From NCBI RefSeq assembly GCF_954871325.1, contig NC_088776.1:26212508-26276507 (forward strand): a DNA stretch of 64,000 bases, written 5' to 3'. Origin of the DNA: Gordionus sp. m RMFG-2023 (taxonomy: Eukaryota > Nematomorpha > Gordioida > Chordodea > Parachordodidae). This document shows positions 1-13,700 of this stretch, piece after piece (the first letter of the stretch is position 1; every line of letters starts with the position of its first letter). A model generated the notes under the pieces. The model saw only the letters and a list, made by a program, of their open reading frames with translations, was not told where the DNA came from and made no database searches. Made by a program: the position numbers and the translations under genes.

Positions 1-280
1 AAGCCCAGCCCGGCCCGAAATTTTTTTTAAAATGGTTTTGCCGGCCCGACCCGAACCCTAAATTTTTTAAAAAAAAGTTTTGCCGGGTCGGCCCGAATCC
101 GTAAATTTTTTAAAAAAATTAACCGACCCGGCCCGAATTTATTTAAATATGTTATATGGCGTTTAGTTTCAATAAAATCAAAATTTTTTATTTTACATAA
201 AAAATTCAATATAAAATTGATAAATTTAGATATATTTAAAAAAATTGTCCGACCCGACCCGGCCAGATTTTTTTATAAAA
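1..280. repeat. GC-punctuated short tandem repeat (hAT-like subterminal repeat)
   Basis: About four degenerate units of roughly 40-50 bp, each with a CCCGGCCCGA or CCCGACCCGA core followed by an A/T-run such as AATTTTTTAAA. The same cores occur near both ends of the elements at 5158-14660 and 48514-51814, so this is probably the edge of another member whose other end is outside the window. Confidence 0.6.
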
Positions 281-473
281 ATATTAGGTGTATTATATAC
301 AAAACAATTTAAACGAAATACATAGTTAAAGGCTATAATAACAATTTAAGTTAAATAAAAGTCAATCAATCAACATATAGTGAAACCAATGATGATTTAT
401 AAACAATTCTAAATGCACATAAGAAGAAAAGTTATTATAAATTAAAATACCATTCCAAAATAAATTAATAACT

Positions 474-1546
474 CATAGACGTAGCCAGAATTTTCCTAAG
501 GGGGGGGGAATTAAAAAATTATTGGGGCTTCGCCCCCAGACCACATTTTGTGTGGGCCTTCGGCCGGGTTACCTTAGTCTATATATAGTCATAAAATAAT
601 ATTACAAGATAGGAGGTTAATTTTATTAAAAAAAATAAGCCTGGAAGAAATATGAAATATATTTTTATTAGTTTATATAAAATATAATAAATCACATGCA
701 TATACATTAATATAAAAGCATGGTAATAATTTTTACAGACATATTTGACAGTTAAATAATATATTACAGTTAATATTTTAACAAAATTTTACTAATCAAT
801 GCTCTTGATAATAAATATAGCAACAATTTGCAATCAATTATTTAACGCCATCTATTTATTTTAAATAAAAAATGATAATAAAAATTAATCGTTATATTAT
901 TTATCCCACAATGTTTTTAAAAGATATTTTCTGATGTCCTTATCAATATTTTATAGTTTTCTGTAAAATATATAATTCGTTATATTGGTAAATTGTCATA
1001 TGATAATTGATAAAATTAGATATACCGTAAATCTACGACATATAATATTCCACTGTTTGTATTGTGCTTTAATTTTTTATTAAATTTTATTAATAGTTTT
1101 GTAATTATATTTTACTTTTATTAGGATAAATAAATTAAAATTACTCACTTTATAAAAAATTATATTTGATATTATATTATTTAGTAATTTTATGGATCTA
1201 TTATTATAATTATAATATATTTCATTTTTGTCTTAAGACTTATCTTTGGCTTATGTTCCATTTCTTTAAAAACACTTTTGGTTCACTTTTTTTATATATA
1301 AATGCTTTTTTCCAAAAATGTATAAATTATGATGAATGGTTTTAGTTTAAAAAAATATCAACTTTGACATTCTTTCTTTCAAATTATTGTTTAAGATATA
1401 TGCATACATTTTTGGGGGTGGGAGTTGGAGGAGGACTAAGGGAAATATTTTTTATTATCTCAAATAATATTCACAAAAAGTAATAAATTTCTGAAAGAGG
1501 GGGGAAGGATTCCCCTTGTCACCCCCCCCCCCCTTCCTGGCTTATG
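474..1546. mobile_element. Non-autonomous hAT element, 1.07 kb
   Basis: Perfect 8-bp direct repeats TAATAACT flank it at 466-473 and 547-554. Ends are imperfect inverted repeats: CATAGACGTAGCCAG on the left and, read inward from the right, CATAAGCCAGGAAGG, each next to a poly-G run and a GGGGCTTCGCCCCC-type hairpin. No coding frame inside. The 8-bp duplication and (C/T)A..G termini are typical of hAT. Confidence 0.85.
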
Positions 1547-1649
1547 TAATAACTTAGAGTATAAACTTAATAAAATAACTTAAAAGTAAATCAATCATAT
1601 TAGATATATCTGAATACATAGAAAGCCTTAAAAAATATTTACTTAAAAA

Positions 1650-2700
1650 TGAATAACAGTTGATTTTCTTACTAATTTACCTGATGATATTTACAGTATT
1701 TTTGATATTTTGAGTTATGACCAATTGTGGGAATTAAGTGAATTAAGTAAAGGTGAATTCTTAGGTATAATAAAAGCGTATTATAAAGATAAACCATTTT
1801 TAGTTCAACCACATAATCATTATAAAAATCATATTGAAAAAATTCAGTCTAAAAAAGTTACAATAGTATAAAAATCTTAATCCGAAGAATTATTATAATA
1901 ATTGTAGTAGGAAGAGAAATGATAATAATTATTATAGACCTAGTGACAATTTTAGAAACAACTTTAGACAAAATTATGATATAGGTTATTAAATAATAGA
2001 AATCATAACTATATTAGAAATAATTATAATGATGAACACATTCGTAATAAAAATTAAGATAGAAAATATTCGTAATAAAATTATAATGATGAACACATTC
2101 GTAATAAAAATTATGATAATTAAAATCATATTAAAAACAAAATTATAGAAATAAAAGATGAAGAACCAATTGATCTAGAAAAAATGGGTTTAGTTCATTC
2201 CCGATAGTGATTCAGAAGATTATCAGATATGGAGACAAAATAAAATTTTTTAAATCAAATTAATGTTAAAAAAAGAATGGACATTTATCGTGTGAAAATA
2301 ATAGATAGATAATATGACTACTAAAAATTTATAACCTTAGTAGAACTTATTAGTGAAGAAATTAAGGATGCAAATGTTAAAAAAGAAAATAAAACTATAA
2401 TTTTAAGTTAATTTTTATTTTAAAATGTAATTGAAATATATAAATTAAAAGATATAAATCATATGATGAAATTTAAAGAAATACTTGTGATTAAAGAAAT
2501 TAATGATATAAATGTTAAAGAACATAATAAAATTAAAAAACTAATTAATATGATAAAAAAAAATTTTAAACTTAAAACTTTTAAGACAATTATAAGTATC
2601 ATAAAAAGAAGTTATGTAAAAACTAAAATACTTAAAGATGCGATATGGAGATCATTTTCTAAAAATTTGAGGCTTAAGAAGTTATTTTTTTACTAAAAGC
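1650..2700 (+). pseudogene. Degraded coding remnant, unassigned (gag-like?)
   Basis: A stretch near 1680-1870 reads as a protein-like sequence (LWELSELSKGEFLG, then AYYKDKPFLV) followed by an Asn/Arg/Tyr-rich repetitive portion to about 2130 and short Lys/Ile-rich frames to 2696. This layout could be the fossil of a retroelement gag region, but I do not recognise the family. It is clearly broken in several places. AT-rich and without a clear end on either side. Confidence 0.3.
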
Positions 2701-4644
2701 AATCTAATGAAGAATTATTATATTAAAACACTTTTTAAATTGAAAAACAAGGGTGTAAAATTCAATTTTTTTTAAAAGAGAGGGAAATGTGGATAATAAT
2801 ATTTTATTTGCATATTTTAACCTATAGATTGAAAATATTATAAATATAAACATAAATAAAAAATGATTTAACATTAAAACGCGATAAATAAATTAAACGC
2901 TATAAATATTATATAATAATCTTGTTGATTTATCATTCCAATATTCGATTATTCCATTTATTCAATTTGATTCATATTCTACATATTATTCCAAATTCAT
3001 ATATATTATTCCGATATTTACTTATTCTAATATCCAATTTGATCAATTATTATTTTGAATTATTTACGACTGACTTGTGATGATATCAATTTTGAAAAAT
3101 TGATAATAATAACAAACGAGCACAGGTAAGCTTATATGACAAAATTACGATTGATAAAAACAACTCATGATAAGAATAACAAAAACGATTTGGACACGCC
3201 AACGAATAAATCTAATGCAATATAGAAACGCCAAGACGATAAACCATTAGGACGTCAAGCTATCGATGAGAGCTTACATGAAATTATGGGAAAGCTTTTT
3301 AGAAGAGGGAGAATGTTATATAATAGGAATATTAATAAATTAAAATATTATAAGTTTGGTGATTAAATAGTAATTTTAAATTTTATATCAATCACTCATT
3401 AAATTATCTTTATTTTAATATTAAAAAAATGTAATTAAAAATTACGAAAAATGTCAATTTTGAAATATAGGGAACAGCTGACATTAAATACTCGCACTTT
3501 AAATAAATATAAGAATTTCTATTTAAAAAAATTATTATTATATAAAAAGAATGTTACTTATAAGACACAATTAAAATTTTCGCGCCAAAATAATTTACGG
3601 GGTAAAATAGGTCAGAAAATTTATTATCTGACTGATTAGTATTCATATGTATAAAGGGTATTCTAATATTTGTAAGATACTTATTTTATAACTATCCTTA
3701 CCTTTTATTTGATATCTTATTGTAACCTTTATTCAAATATTATTTAGTATACAACAAGTTTGTCTTTTTATAATATATAGAATAAAAAGTATTATGAAAA
3801 CACATTTCCAATCATATTAACCATGGGAAGCGTCCCCCCCCCTTCAGTGCCTAAGGCCACTGTGGCTTGAATAGATATAAAGTTTTAAAAAAATGCTTTT
3901 GCTTAAAAAATTATAAAACCATCAAATTTAATATCCAAATTAAGCAAGTTTAATGTTTTATTTTTTGAAAATGTCAATTTTTGCAAAAAATAAAATAAAA
4001 CATTTTTTTATAAACAAAATATATAAATAAATGCGTACATTTTCTGTAAATCTAATTAAGATGAATGTTTTAAAATGTAATTATAAAGTAAATACTATAC
4101 ATTTTATTATAATATTTTGATTATATGAGATTTAAAAAAAATAAAGGGAAATATATTAAAACTTATTTAAATTAGTTAGGCATTCGACAAAAGAGCAGAT
4201 GGATAATTTAAAAAAGATTTAATCATTATACCAAAGAAGATTAGAATGGCATAACATATGTTCCAAGTATAAAGGTACATTCTTTGTGTTTTTCAACAAA
4301 TCTAAATTTTTACCTAGGGCGACAAATATTTTAGGGATGACACTCCATATCACGATAATATAATAGAGTAATTGTAATCATAATGTTTGACGTTTCATCT
4401 TGTGATGAGTAAATCTTGGAAATACACCTAATAAATATGACAAAGTTCAATCAAAATATTGTTTAAAAACAGTATGGATAAAATATTCTAAGTTAAAGAA
4501 TTTTATTAACTATTTAGTATTTGCTTGACTAATTTAATTTATAAATGGTATTCTTTAAATTTTATTCTTTTATGGTTATTTATAAATAAATATCAAATAA
4601 ATTAATAAAAAAAATTAAATCAATTTCAAACAAATAATATAAAC
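2701..4644. other. AT-rich stretch without a recognised gene
   Basis: Nothing assignable: a 62-codon frame at 3451-3639 has no recognised motif. A poly-C run followed by GCCTAAGGCCACTG near 3832-3869 looks like the right end of a hAT element whose left end I could not find. If the Drosha gene has a further 3' exon or its 3' UTR, it is in this stretch. Confidence 0.5.
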
Positions 4645-4790
4645 TTTTATATTTAGATATAGCAGCTTCGGCCGCTTCCATCTCGGCTTGTTGTTTGCTC
4701 CTGCCCCAACCAACGGATAATCTATTGTTTCTAAAATACACGCCCACTTTATATCGCCTCGTATTAGACGGTCCTATGCAATCAATAACC
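4645..4790 (-). CDS. drosha: Drosha exon, double-stranded RNA-binding domain
   Basis: One base plus 48 codons plus one: [39 protein letters not shown], ending AISKYK. This is the C-terminal dsRBD; Drosophila has GPTNTRVYKVAVYF, SIQQAEMNAA. The 3' border at a GTTTAT donor is my choice because homology stops there; read-through instead reaches a stop after about 20 unrelated codons. A last short exon probably exists to the left but I could not recognise it. Confidence 0.93.
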
Positions 4791-7700
4791 CTTTAAAATA
4801 ATAAAAAAGCTTTATTGTATTTATAATTTTCTAGACATAAGAATATTGAATTTTAAATATATATTTTTTAAATGAGAAGCATCTTATATTAATGTTACTT
4901 ATAGATAGGCACGTCGGGTTCTTTTCCATCCATCTTCCTTAAAGTCAAACAACATTGTTGTAATAAGGATTTAGGATCATTCCACCCTTGATTTTCAATA
5001 AAATCATCCAATTTGCTTATAAAACAAATCTTGAAGATTACTTTGCAATCTTCTACTCCTTGATCAACAAATAATGCTCCTTTTTAAAAACCCAAATATA
5101 TCGTTACATTTTGAGATTCATAGAATAGCATTCGTTAAATATAAAATTTGGCGGGGATAGAGGTCTGCAAAGTAATTTCTTCGCAGCCCCGAGCCCGAAT
5201 TTAAAATTTTTTTGTCCGAGCCCGACCCGAGCACGCATTTTTTAGTCCGACCCGAGCCCGAAATTTTACAATTTGAGTTTGAATATTATAAGAACCTAAA
5301 AAATATTTATGTGTATTTATTCATCGCCACCTTAAATGAAAGTTTTTGACGGCTATAATCTAATCAAGATATATATTAAGTTGCATTTTAATTAATTTGT
5401 AAAAAATATTATAAAAAAGATAAAATAAAAATACAATCGATTTTAAAAATTATAAAAAAATTAACCATATTTTCATATATAAGTTTTGTTGCAGATGTTT
5501 AATTAAAGAGAAAAATAAAAAAATGTTAATTTATTTTCAAGAAAATGTCAATCATGATTATTATTATTTTTATATATTTTTCTTGGCATTCGAAAATTTA
5601 TGGAATTAAAATGGAATAATTCATTAATTTAGTCGATTCATGAAGATTATTGTATTTTGCATGAATGTTGTCGATTCATGATTATTGGAATATTGTATCG
5701 AGTTATATTATTATTACTTGTCTTATGTTGCGAAAATTTTAAAATTTGATTTTTAGCACTTATATAAAACGTTTAATTTCGGAAATAATTTATTGCGTAT
5801 ACCATTATCTATTAAATTTTTAGAAATTGTCGTGAGATTTAGAATGATGCCTTTTAATATCAATATTCCATATATTGAGCCAATTTTGGAAAAATATTGG
5901 CAACAAAGCCTTCCCTCATGAATTGTATCAAATGATCTCAAATCACGAATCTAATATTTTATTTCAATCATGTTATTATCTCTTATTTCTCTCCTTTTAT
6001 ATAAAATACATTTATTTATTTTTAATACATAATTTAATTGAATACAATATATCATTTTATCTTTTTATTATGCCTTGAAGGTATTCTATTACATCTATCC
6101 TCTTTTTTTTGGCTCTCGATTTGGAATAGTATAAATTGTTTTCTTATTCGTATTGGATAACGGCTACTTGTACTTTCGTTCTCTAACACGGTTTGATCAG
6201 TCGTGTCGATGTCAGTCTTATCATTTATGATGGCATCTTTGGTTATTGAGTCTTGTATCGGATCAATAACTTTTGTCATCAAGTCTTGTATCGGCTCAAT
6301 GTCTTTTTCTATAGAGTTTTGTATCGAATCACATGTATGGATGTGGATAAATTGGTTTTATTAATTGTAAAGGTCCTATGGGTTGAAATTTAAGCATCAT
6401 TGAACTTGGTGATTGTTTAGTGGTTTTTTGTGGCGTATTTCGATAATTAAATAAAAAATCTTGTATTTTATCATAATCATTATGTTTTTTTTAAATTTTT
6501 TATAAGTTTGTAATAGCCATTCTGCTTCTCCGTTGGTTCTAGGGTAGTACGGCGCACTATATACATTTCTAATTGATAATTGTTTGCAAAATAAACTGAA
6601 TTCTCTACTTTGAAAGAGGGGCCCATTATCCGTAACAATCGTATTGGGGTAACCAAAAATAGCAAAAAGTCTTAACAATAATTTTCTTACTTCAGTAAAA
6701 TTATTAGTCGATTACTAAAACTATCTATTATTACTAGATATATATATCCGTTAATGGGTCCGGCAAAATCTAAATGAATTCTTCCCCATTCTTGCGGAGG
6801 GCCATTTCCCTATAATTGTTTTATTTCCAGGATTATTTGTCTGACATAATTCACAATTCCTACCGTGTAATTCGATATCTTCGTCAATATTTGGCCACCA
6901 AACATTCTCTTGTGCCAATAATTTTGTTTTAGTATACCCCTGATGCCCCATATGTAAAAAAGACCTTGTAATTTATATTATGGTTCTTAAACCCCATAAT
7001 ATTCCTGCTTCCACCGTGAGTTCATTTCGGCGCTGGAAAAACGGTTTTAGATTTTCCTCTATTATCTTCGGCCACCCAGTTGCAATGTAACGTGACACCT
7101 TTGATAATGTCGGGTCATTTCTTGTGTGTGCTTTTATATCTAACGCTGAAATAAATTGTGGAGCATCCGATACTATTAAATTAATATCTAACTCTTCCCA
7201 AGTAGATGGTTCACCGTCAATTGGAAACCGGGATAGCATATCCGCATTACTATTTTTTTTTGTCTCTTTCAGTTGCAATTCATAATCATAATTGGCTAGT
7301 AATAATGACCACCGTACTAATCTTGAGGACATATCTGTTATTCTTTTATGTGGATTGAGTAAAGATATCAGTGGTTTATGATCTGTAATTATAATAAAAT
7401 GTTTGCCAATTAAATATTGTTTAAATTTAATTAGTCCAAATATAATTGCTAAAGCTTCACGCTCTATCTGACTATAATTTCGTTCGGCTGCATTTAATGT
7501 TCTAGACGCGAATCCAATTGGTTTTTCCTCGTTGTTAATTATATGAGATATATCCTATTCCTTGTTGCGACGCATCTTCAGCTAGAATTATCGGTTTTCC
7601 CGGATTATAATGAGTTAATGGTGCAAAATTATTAATTACTATTGTTTCATTATTCGTCCATTTCCATGGCACGTTTTTTCGTAACAGTCGATATTTGGGC

Positions 7701-10700
7701 GTGGCCATCGTTGAACAGTTCTTTATAAATTTTTGATAATAGTTAATTATACCGATAAAAGCTTGTAATTCTTTAACGTTTTTCGGTAACGGTGCGTCTA
7801 AAATTGCATTGACGTTTTTATTTGTTGTTGCGATTCCCTCTTCGCTAATGGTATGATCTTAGAATTCAATCTTTTCTTTAAAAAAATTACATTTTTTTAG
7901 ATTTAATTTCATACCATTTGTTTCTAACGTCTTTAGCACATTTATCAAATTTTTTTTATGATTCTCAATTGATTCCCCAGTAATTATTATATCGTCCAAT
8001 ACCGCTACCCCGGGTAGTCCTTTTAATAAAGAATCCATTGCTTGTTGGAAATTGGCTGGCGCTGAGGCTACCCCGAACGGAAGTCGTATGAAGCGATACA
8101 ATCCACTCGGTGTGTTGATTACTAACAGTTTTTTTGCTTCGTCATCTAGCTCTATTTGAAAATATGCTTCTGATAAATCTAATACTGTATATTTGGATCC
8201 ATTACCTAATGTGGCTAATAATTCATTAATTCTGGGTAAAGGATACTTATCAATCAAAATATTAGCATTAACCGTTTGTAGGAAATCACCACAAATTCGT
8301 AAGGATCCATCTTTTCTCAGTATCGGCACAATAGGAGAAGCGATATTCGAGTATTTTAGCTTTTCTATAACTCCCATGGATTCCAGTCGTTGCAATTCCG
8401 TTTCTAGTTTTTCCTTCCACGCAAATGGAATCGGTCTACTTTTAAGACATTAAAAGTTGGAGTTGGGTTTTACCGATAGCTTTGCTTTAAACTCTTTCAG
8501 TAAACCTAACTTCTTAGTAAATAATGATGAAAATTTATGTTCAATTTTATCCTCCCAACCCTCATTAACTGTATTACATTTATTTATTTTTATTAACTTT
8601 AATTGGTTTATTAAATTTCTACCTATCAAATTAATACCATTGTTTACAATTATAAATTCATGATATATAATTTTATTCGTATAATTAACGGGTAATATAC
8701 GGGTTATTCCATGTCAAATGAGCAAAAAAATCAAGATTTTCGGCCGACCCCTTTCAATTTCGATAAAAAGTTGTAGACTGGTTATATATGTTCCCATTAG
8801 ATTATAAACAAAATTTTAGCGCATTAGCAACTATATTAGCCGAGATAATCGGGGTTAAAGGTCCAAAAAACGTCTTTTTTTGCTTTTTACTGATGTCAAA
8901 TAATTAGTTTTTAATTTAAAACTAAATATGATCAAATATTGAATCTAATATCAATAGCTAAGTTAATAATTTATGATTATGGCGAAAACATCAAAATTAA
9001 TCTTTTATAAAATATGGGTCATCTTATGGTCAGTTGAAAACTTGAAATTAATATTTCGAAATGTATATGATCTCCGATTTTTAATTTTTTTAAGAAATAT
9101 TATCCGTTTACTATTTTTTTAATAATTTCTTCAACAATTAGCATGGCTGGATATTTATTTTAAAAAATTATGCGATTTTTATACTTTAAAAAAAATAGAT
9201 GGCGCTATATATAATAGTTTTAATATGTTAAAATTTATTTTTTTATTGATTAAAAATATTTTAATGTAGAATATATCATAAAATTCGATTATATAACTTT
9301 GTAAACCTTATTCCCCTGAGATATTCGCAGGATAAAAAATTTTAATAATTTTTTTAATATTTCAATGTAAATTAAAAATAATTAAAAAATCCGACTAACA
9401 TGCGAACAAAAAAGCAGTATTAAAGGAGTGCAGGAAAATTATTAAGGGAAAAATCGAAAATCATATAATTACCCGGCCTACCCCCCATCCCCCCCTCAAG
9501 ACTAAGTCATACCCATCAAGACCAAGAATGTTATAAAATTGTCATTAACCAGAAAATTTCAAAGATTTTTAAAAAAATTTTAAGCGATATAATTAACAAA
9601 AAATTAACTAGTTATAAAATTTTGGGTATCAAATGAATTTGAGCATTCTCTATAAAATTTTTGATCAAAGTCTTTGAATTTTGAGCATATGCTTAACACT
9701 GAAAAAATTAATAAAAGTAAGTCAGCTGTTTTTATCTTTTCTTAAAATTATTAAAAATAAACTGATTAGCAAAATTAATTAGCGAATTTAATCGATAAAT
9801 CACAGTTGCTAAAAATACAAATTGATTTCTTTAATATTTTTTCACAAACACCGATTCATATCTTTTACATATAAATATTTTTACTTGTCGTTTAAAAATA
9901 AATAAATTTTTTTAAATGAAACCCTTAAAAGATAAGATAAAATGTTGCAATCCACAATAAAGTGAATCATAAAAATTTTAAAAAAAATTTAAGATCAGTT
10001 CTTCCATGGATGCTTAATATAAATAATCATTTATATCTTCAACAAAAAATATGTAATTCGTGCCGATACCAGTTAAGTAAAATTGGTCCACACATTCCCG
10101 AAGAATTTATATCCCCAATAACCCATAATCAGGATGCCTTAGAATCGATTAATGAAACATTACACAATATTGGAGAATCACCAATTAAAAGAAAACGTTT
10201 AATGGAGAAAAAATATCCTAAAAATAAAATTCAAAAGATTGAAAAAGCAATAAAGATTAAGGTTTTAGAAATATCTGATTCCGAGATTGATAGTCCAATG
10301 AAAGAGGAAATTTTTATTATATTAAAGGATAACTTTGATAAATTATCAAAAAATCAACAATATCAAATTCTTACAATTTTGCCTCAAAGATGGAGTGTAA
10401 ATAAAATTCAAAAGGAATTCAACGTAACATCATACATGGCAAGAAAATGTAAAATGATGGTAAAAGAAAGTGGAATTCTTTCATTTCCAAAACATAAGGC
10501 AGGAAAGACACTAAACGAAAAAACATTTAAACTCGTCAAGGATTTTTATAGTTCTGATGAAATAAGCCGACTCATGCCAGGAATAAAAGATTGTGTATCT
10601 GTTAAAGGCGAGAAAGAACCAGTTCAAAAAAGACTTATATTAAATAATCTTAAAGAAATATTCAAGATGTTTAAGGAAGAATACCCAAATATATCAATAG

Positions 10701-13700
10701 GATTCTCTAAATTTGCCGAACTTAGACCAAAAAACTGTATTTAGTTGGAGCTAGTGGCACACACACTGTTTGTGTCTGCGCTATTCATCAGAATGTGAAA
10801 TTAATGACAAATGTAATAGCTGAAATTACAGCAGGAGAAGATTACTGTATAAATTCTTACAACTATCTATTGGCGCAAATTATTTGTAATCCATCTCAGC
10901 CAAAATGTTATTTAACAAATTGTGATCAATGCCCTGGTATAGAATCTCTTAAGGGACAATTATACCAATTGTTTCAGAGAAATCGTATAGAATATGTCAC
11001 TTAAACAATGGATCACGGTGGATAGAACAAATCTTGAAACTATTATAAAGTCCGTTGATGATTTCATCGATTATTTATTAGAAAAAGTTAAAATTTTACT
11101 GCGTCACTCGTTTATAGCTAAACAACAAAGTTTATTTTTGAAGAATTCCAAAGAAAATTTAAAAGATGGGGAATTTTTAACAATTCTAGATTATTCTGAA
11201 AATTATTCCTTCATTTTACAAGATGAAGTTCAGGGATTTCATTGGAACAACGTGCAGGCCACTATACATCCATTTGTAGCATATTATAAATCTGGAGAAG
11301 ATTTAAAAAATATAAATTTTGTTATTATATCCGAATCATTAAACCATAATACTAGTGCAGTCCACCTTTACCAAAAAAAATTTATTAATTTCTTAACAGC
11401 CAAATTTAATTCTAAACCAGAAAAAATAATATATTTTTCAGATGGAGCCGCGTCTCAATACAAGAATCGCAAAAATTTTCTGAACATATGTCTTCATAAA
11501 TACGATTTTAATATTCCTGCCGAATGGCATTTCTTTGCCACTGCTCACGGCAAAAATGCATGTGACGGTATCGGGGGAACTTTCAAAAGATTAGTTGCCA
11601 GAGCTAGTCTTCAAAAACCAAATAAAAATCAAATCCTAACCCCATTAGAATTATATAATTATGCTAAAGAAAATATTAATGGAATTCAATTTGAATATAT
11701 ATCCAATCAAGAATATATCGAAGGGGAATTAGCCCTTCGCAAAAGATTTAATTCTGCGCTGCCCATACATGGGACCTTAAAAATTCACTGGGTTATTCCC
11801 ATTGATCAAAATAGACTAAAAACCAAAATATATTCAAATTCTAAAAAATATAATATAAAACAAGTTTCGTTTTTAAATGAAAAAATTATATTTAAAAATA
11901 TTAATGGATATGTAACATGTGTATATGATGATAAATGGTGGTTAGGATATATAATCGATAAATATGATACAAATGAAGAAGTAAAAATCCGATTTTTACA
12001 CCCTTGTGGACCTTCAGCCTCATTTAAATTTCCCCTGAAAGATATTTTAGTGTTACCTAAATCTCATATTCTTTCACTGGTCAATCCTTCTACTCCCACC
12101 GGTCGAACATATATATTATCTTCTGAAGAAATCTCACAAGCTAGCCAGGCTTTGTGTTCCTTTAGATGAAGTAAGATTTAATTAATTTATAAACTATCTT
12201 AATTAGGCTAAATTTGTGAAGATTTTAAAAATTTATGATCTGAATTACAAATAAATATATATAATGGACATTGTAATCGATTTAGTATGATATATATACA
12301 TTAAAATATTTTTAATCAATAAAAAAATGAATTTTAACATATTAAAACTATTATATATAGCGCCATCTATTTTTTTTAAAGTATAAAAATCGCAATAAAT
12401 TTTAAAATAAATATCCAGCCATGCTAATTGTTGAAGAAATTATTAAAAAAATAGTAAACGAATAATATTTCTTAAAAAAATTAAAAATCGGAGATCATAT
12501 ACATTTCGAAATATTAATTTCAAGTTTTCAACTGACCATAAGATGACCCATATTTTATCAAAAATTAATTTTGATGTTTTTGCCATAATCATAAATTATT
12601 AACTTAGCTATTGATATTATATTCAATATTTGATCATATTTAGTTTAAAATTAAAAACTAGTTATTTAACATCAGTAAAAAGCAAAAAAAGACGTTTTTT
12701 AGACCTTTAACCCCGAATATCTCCGCTAATATAGTTGCTAATCCGCTAAAATTTTGTTTCTAATCTAATGGGAACATATATAACCAGCCTACGATTTTTC
12801 ATAAAATCGAAAGGGGTCGGCCGAAAAGTGATTGATTTGACATGGAATGACCCATACATTTACCTTGAATCTCGATTAATACATATTATAATATGTTAAA
12901 ATGGTGTCCGAATTCTTTATTGGTCTTTTTAAACGATCAACTTCTTTTATATTTTAAATGGAGACTGCTGATCCTGTGTCAATTAAAAAGTTAATATAAA
13001 TTTTATCTATCAATAATTTCACCTCAAATCTTGCTCGTGACTCCTCTGAAGAATCCCAATCCTCAATTTTTTCTCGCCCCTTTTCTGGAATATCTATCGT
13101 TAGAATATATTCTTTCTTAACCTGCATACTTTCTGTAAATGTCTTTTTATCCCACAATTATGACAGATGGTATTTATAGGGCACTGCGGTTTTATGTGAT
13201 TTTCTAATCCACAACAATACAAATAATTTATGAAACTGATTTATACTTATTATACTATTCCCTTGTTACTGTTGATATTTTATTTATCTCCTTTCCTGCA
13301 GATAATTTTTCATATAAATCATTTCTGTTGTCTCCATTGAAGTAGCGATTTGTACAGCCTTTATCCATGTCAAGTCCGGCGTGTTGATTAATTTCATTAA
13401 TATTTTTCCATTAGTAATTCCCGACACATCTCTTTGAATTCACACGTCTTTGCTTTTATCTTTAATTTATTTATATATATTCTGTAATTTTTTCTCCTCT
13501 TTCTTGTTCCGTTTTAAAAAAACAATATCTCTCCAACATAAAATTCGTTTTCTTCGCATAATAATTTTTTAATAGTATAATTATATCATCATATGATATT
13601 TCCTCTAATGTCTTTGGCAAACACAACGTAAATAATTTTGAGCAAACCTCAAGTCCATTATTTGCTAATAAAAATTTGTCTTCTATTTTGGCGATTTTAA

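Larger units (their letters stand above)
8701..12853 (+). mobile_element. DNA transposon with about 560-bp terminal inverted repeats, Sola-like?
   Basis: Ends GGGTTATTCCATGTCAAAT and, from the right, GGGTCATTCCATGTCAAAT. The inverted repeats extend from 8701 to about 9267 and from about 12297 to 12853. A 4-bp duplication ATAC flanks it (8697-8700, 12854-12857). It carries one transposase gene (9916-12169). Four-base duplications and very long inverted repeats would fit a Sola-type element, but I cannot confirm the superfamily. It sits inside the Gypsy fossil, and its inverted repeats are well preserved, so it is younger than its host element. Confidence 0.85.

Noticed and set aside
5753-6078. 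Overlapping small open frames near the Gypsy left LTR
   Set aside because: They straddle repeat and flank, have no motif, and overlap on opposite strands; most likely chance frames.
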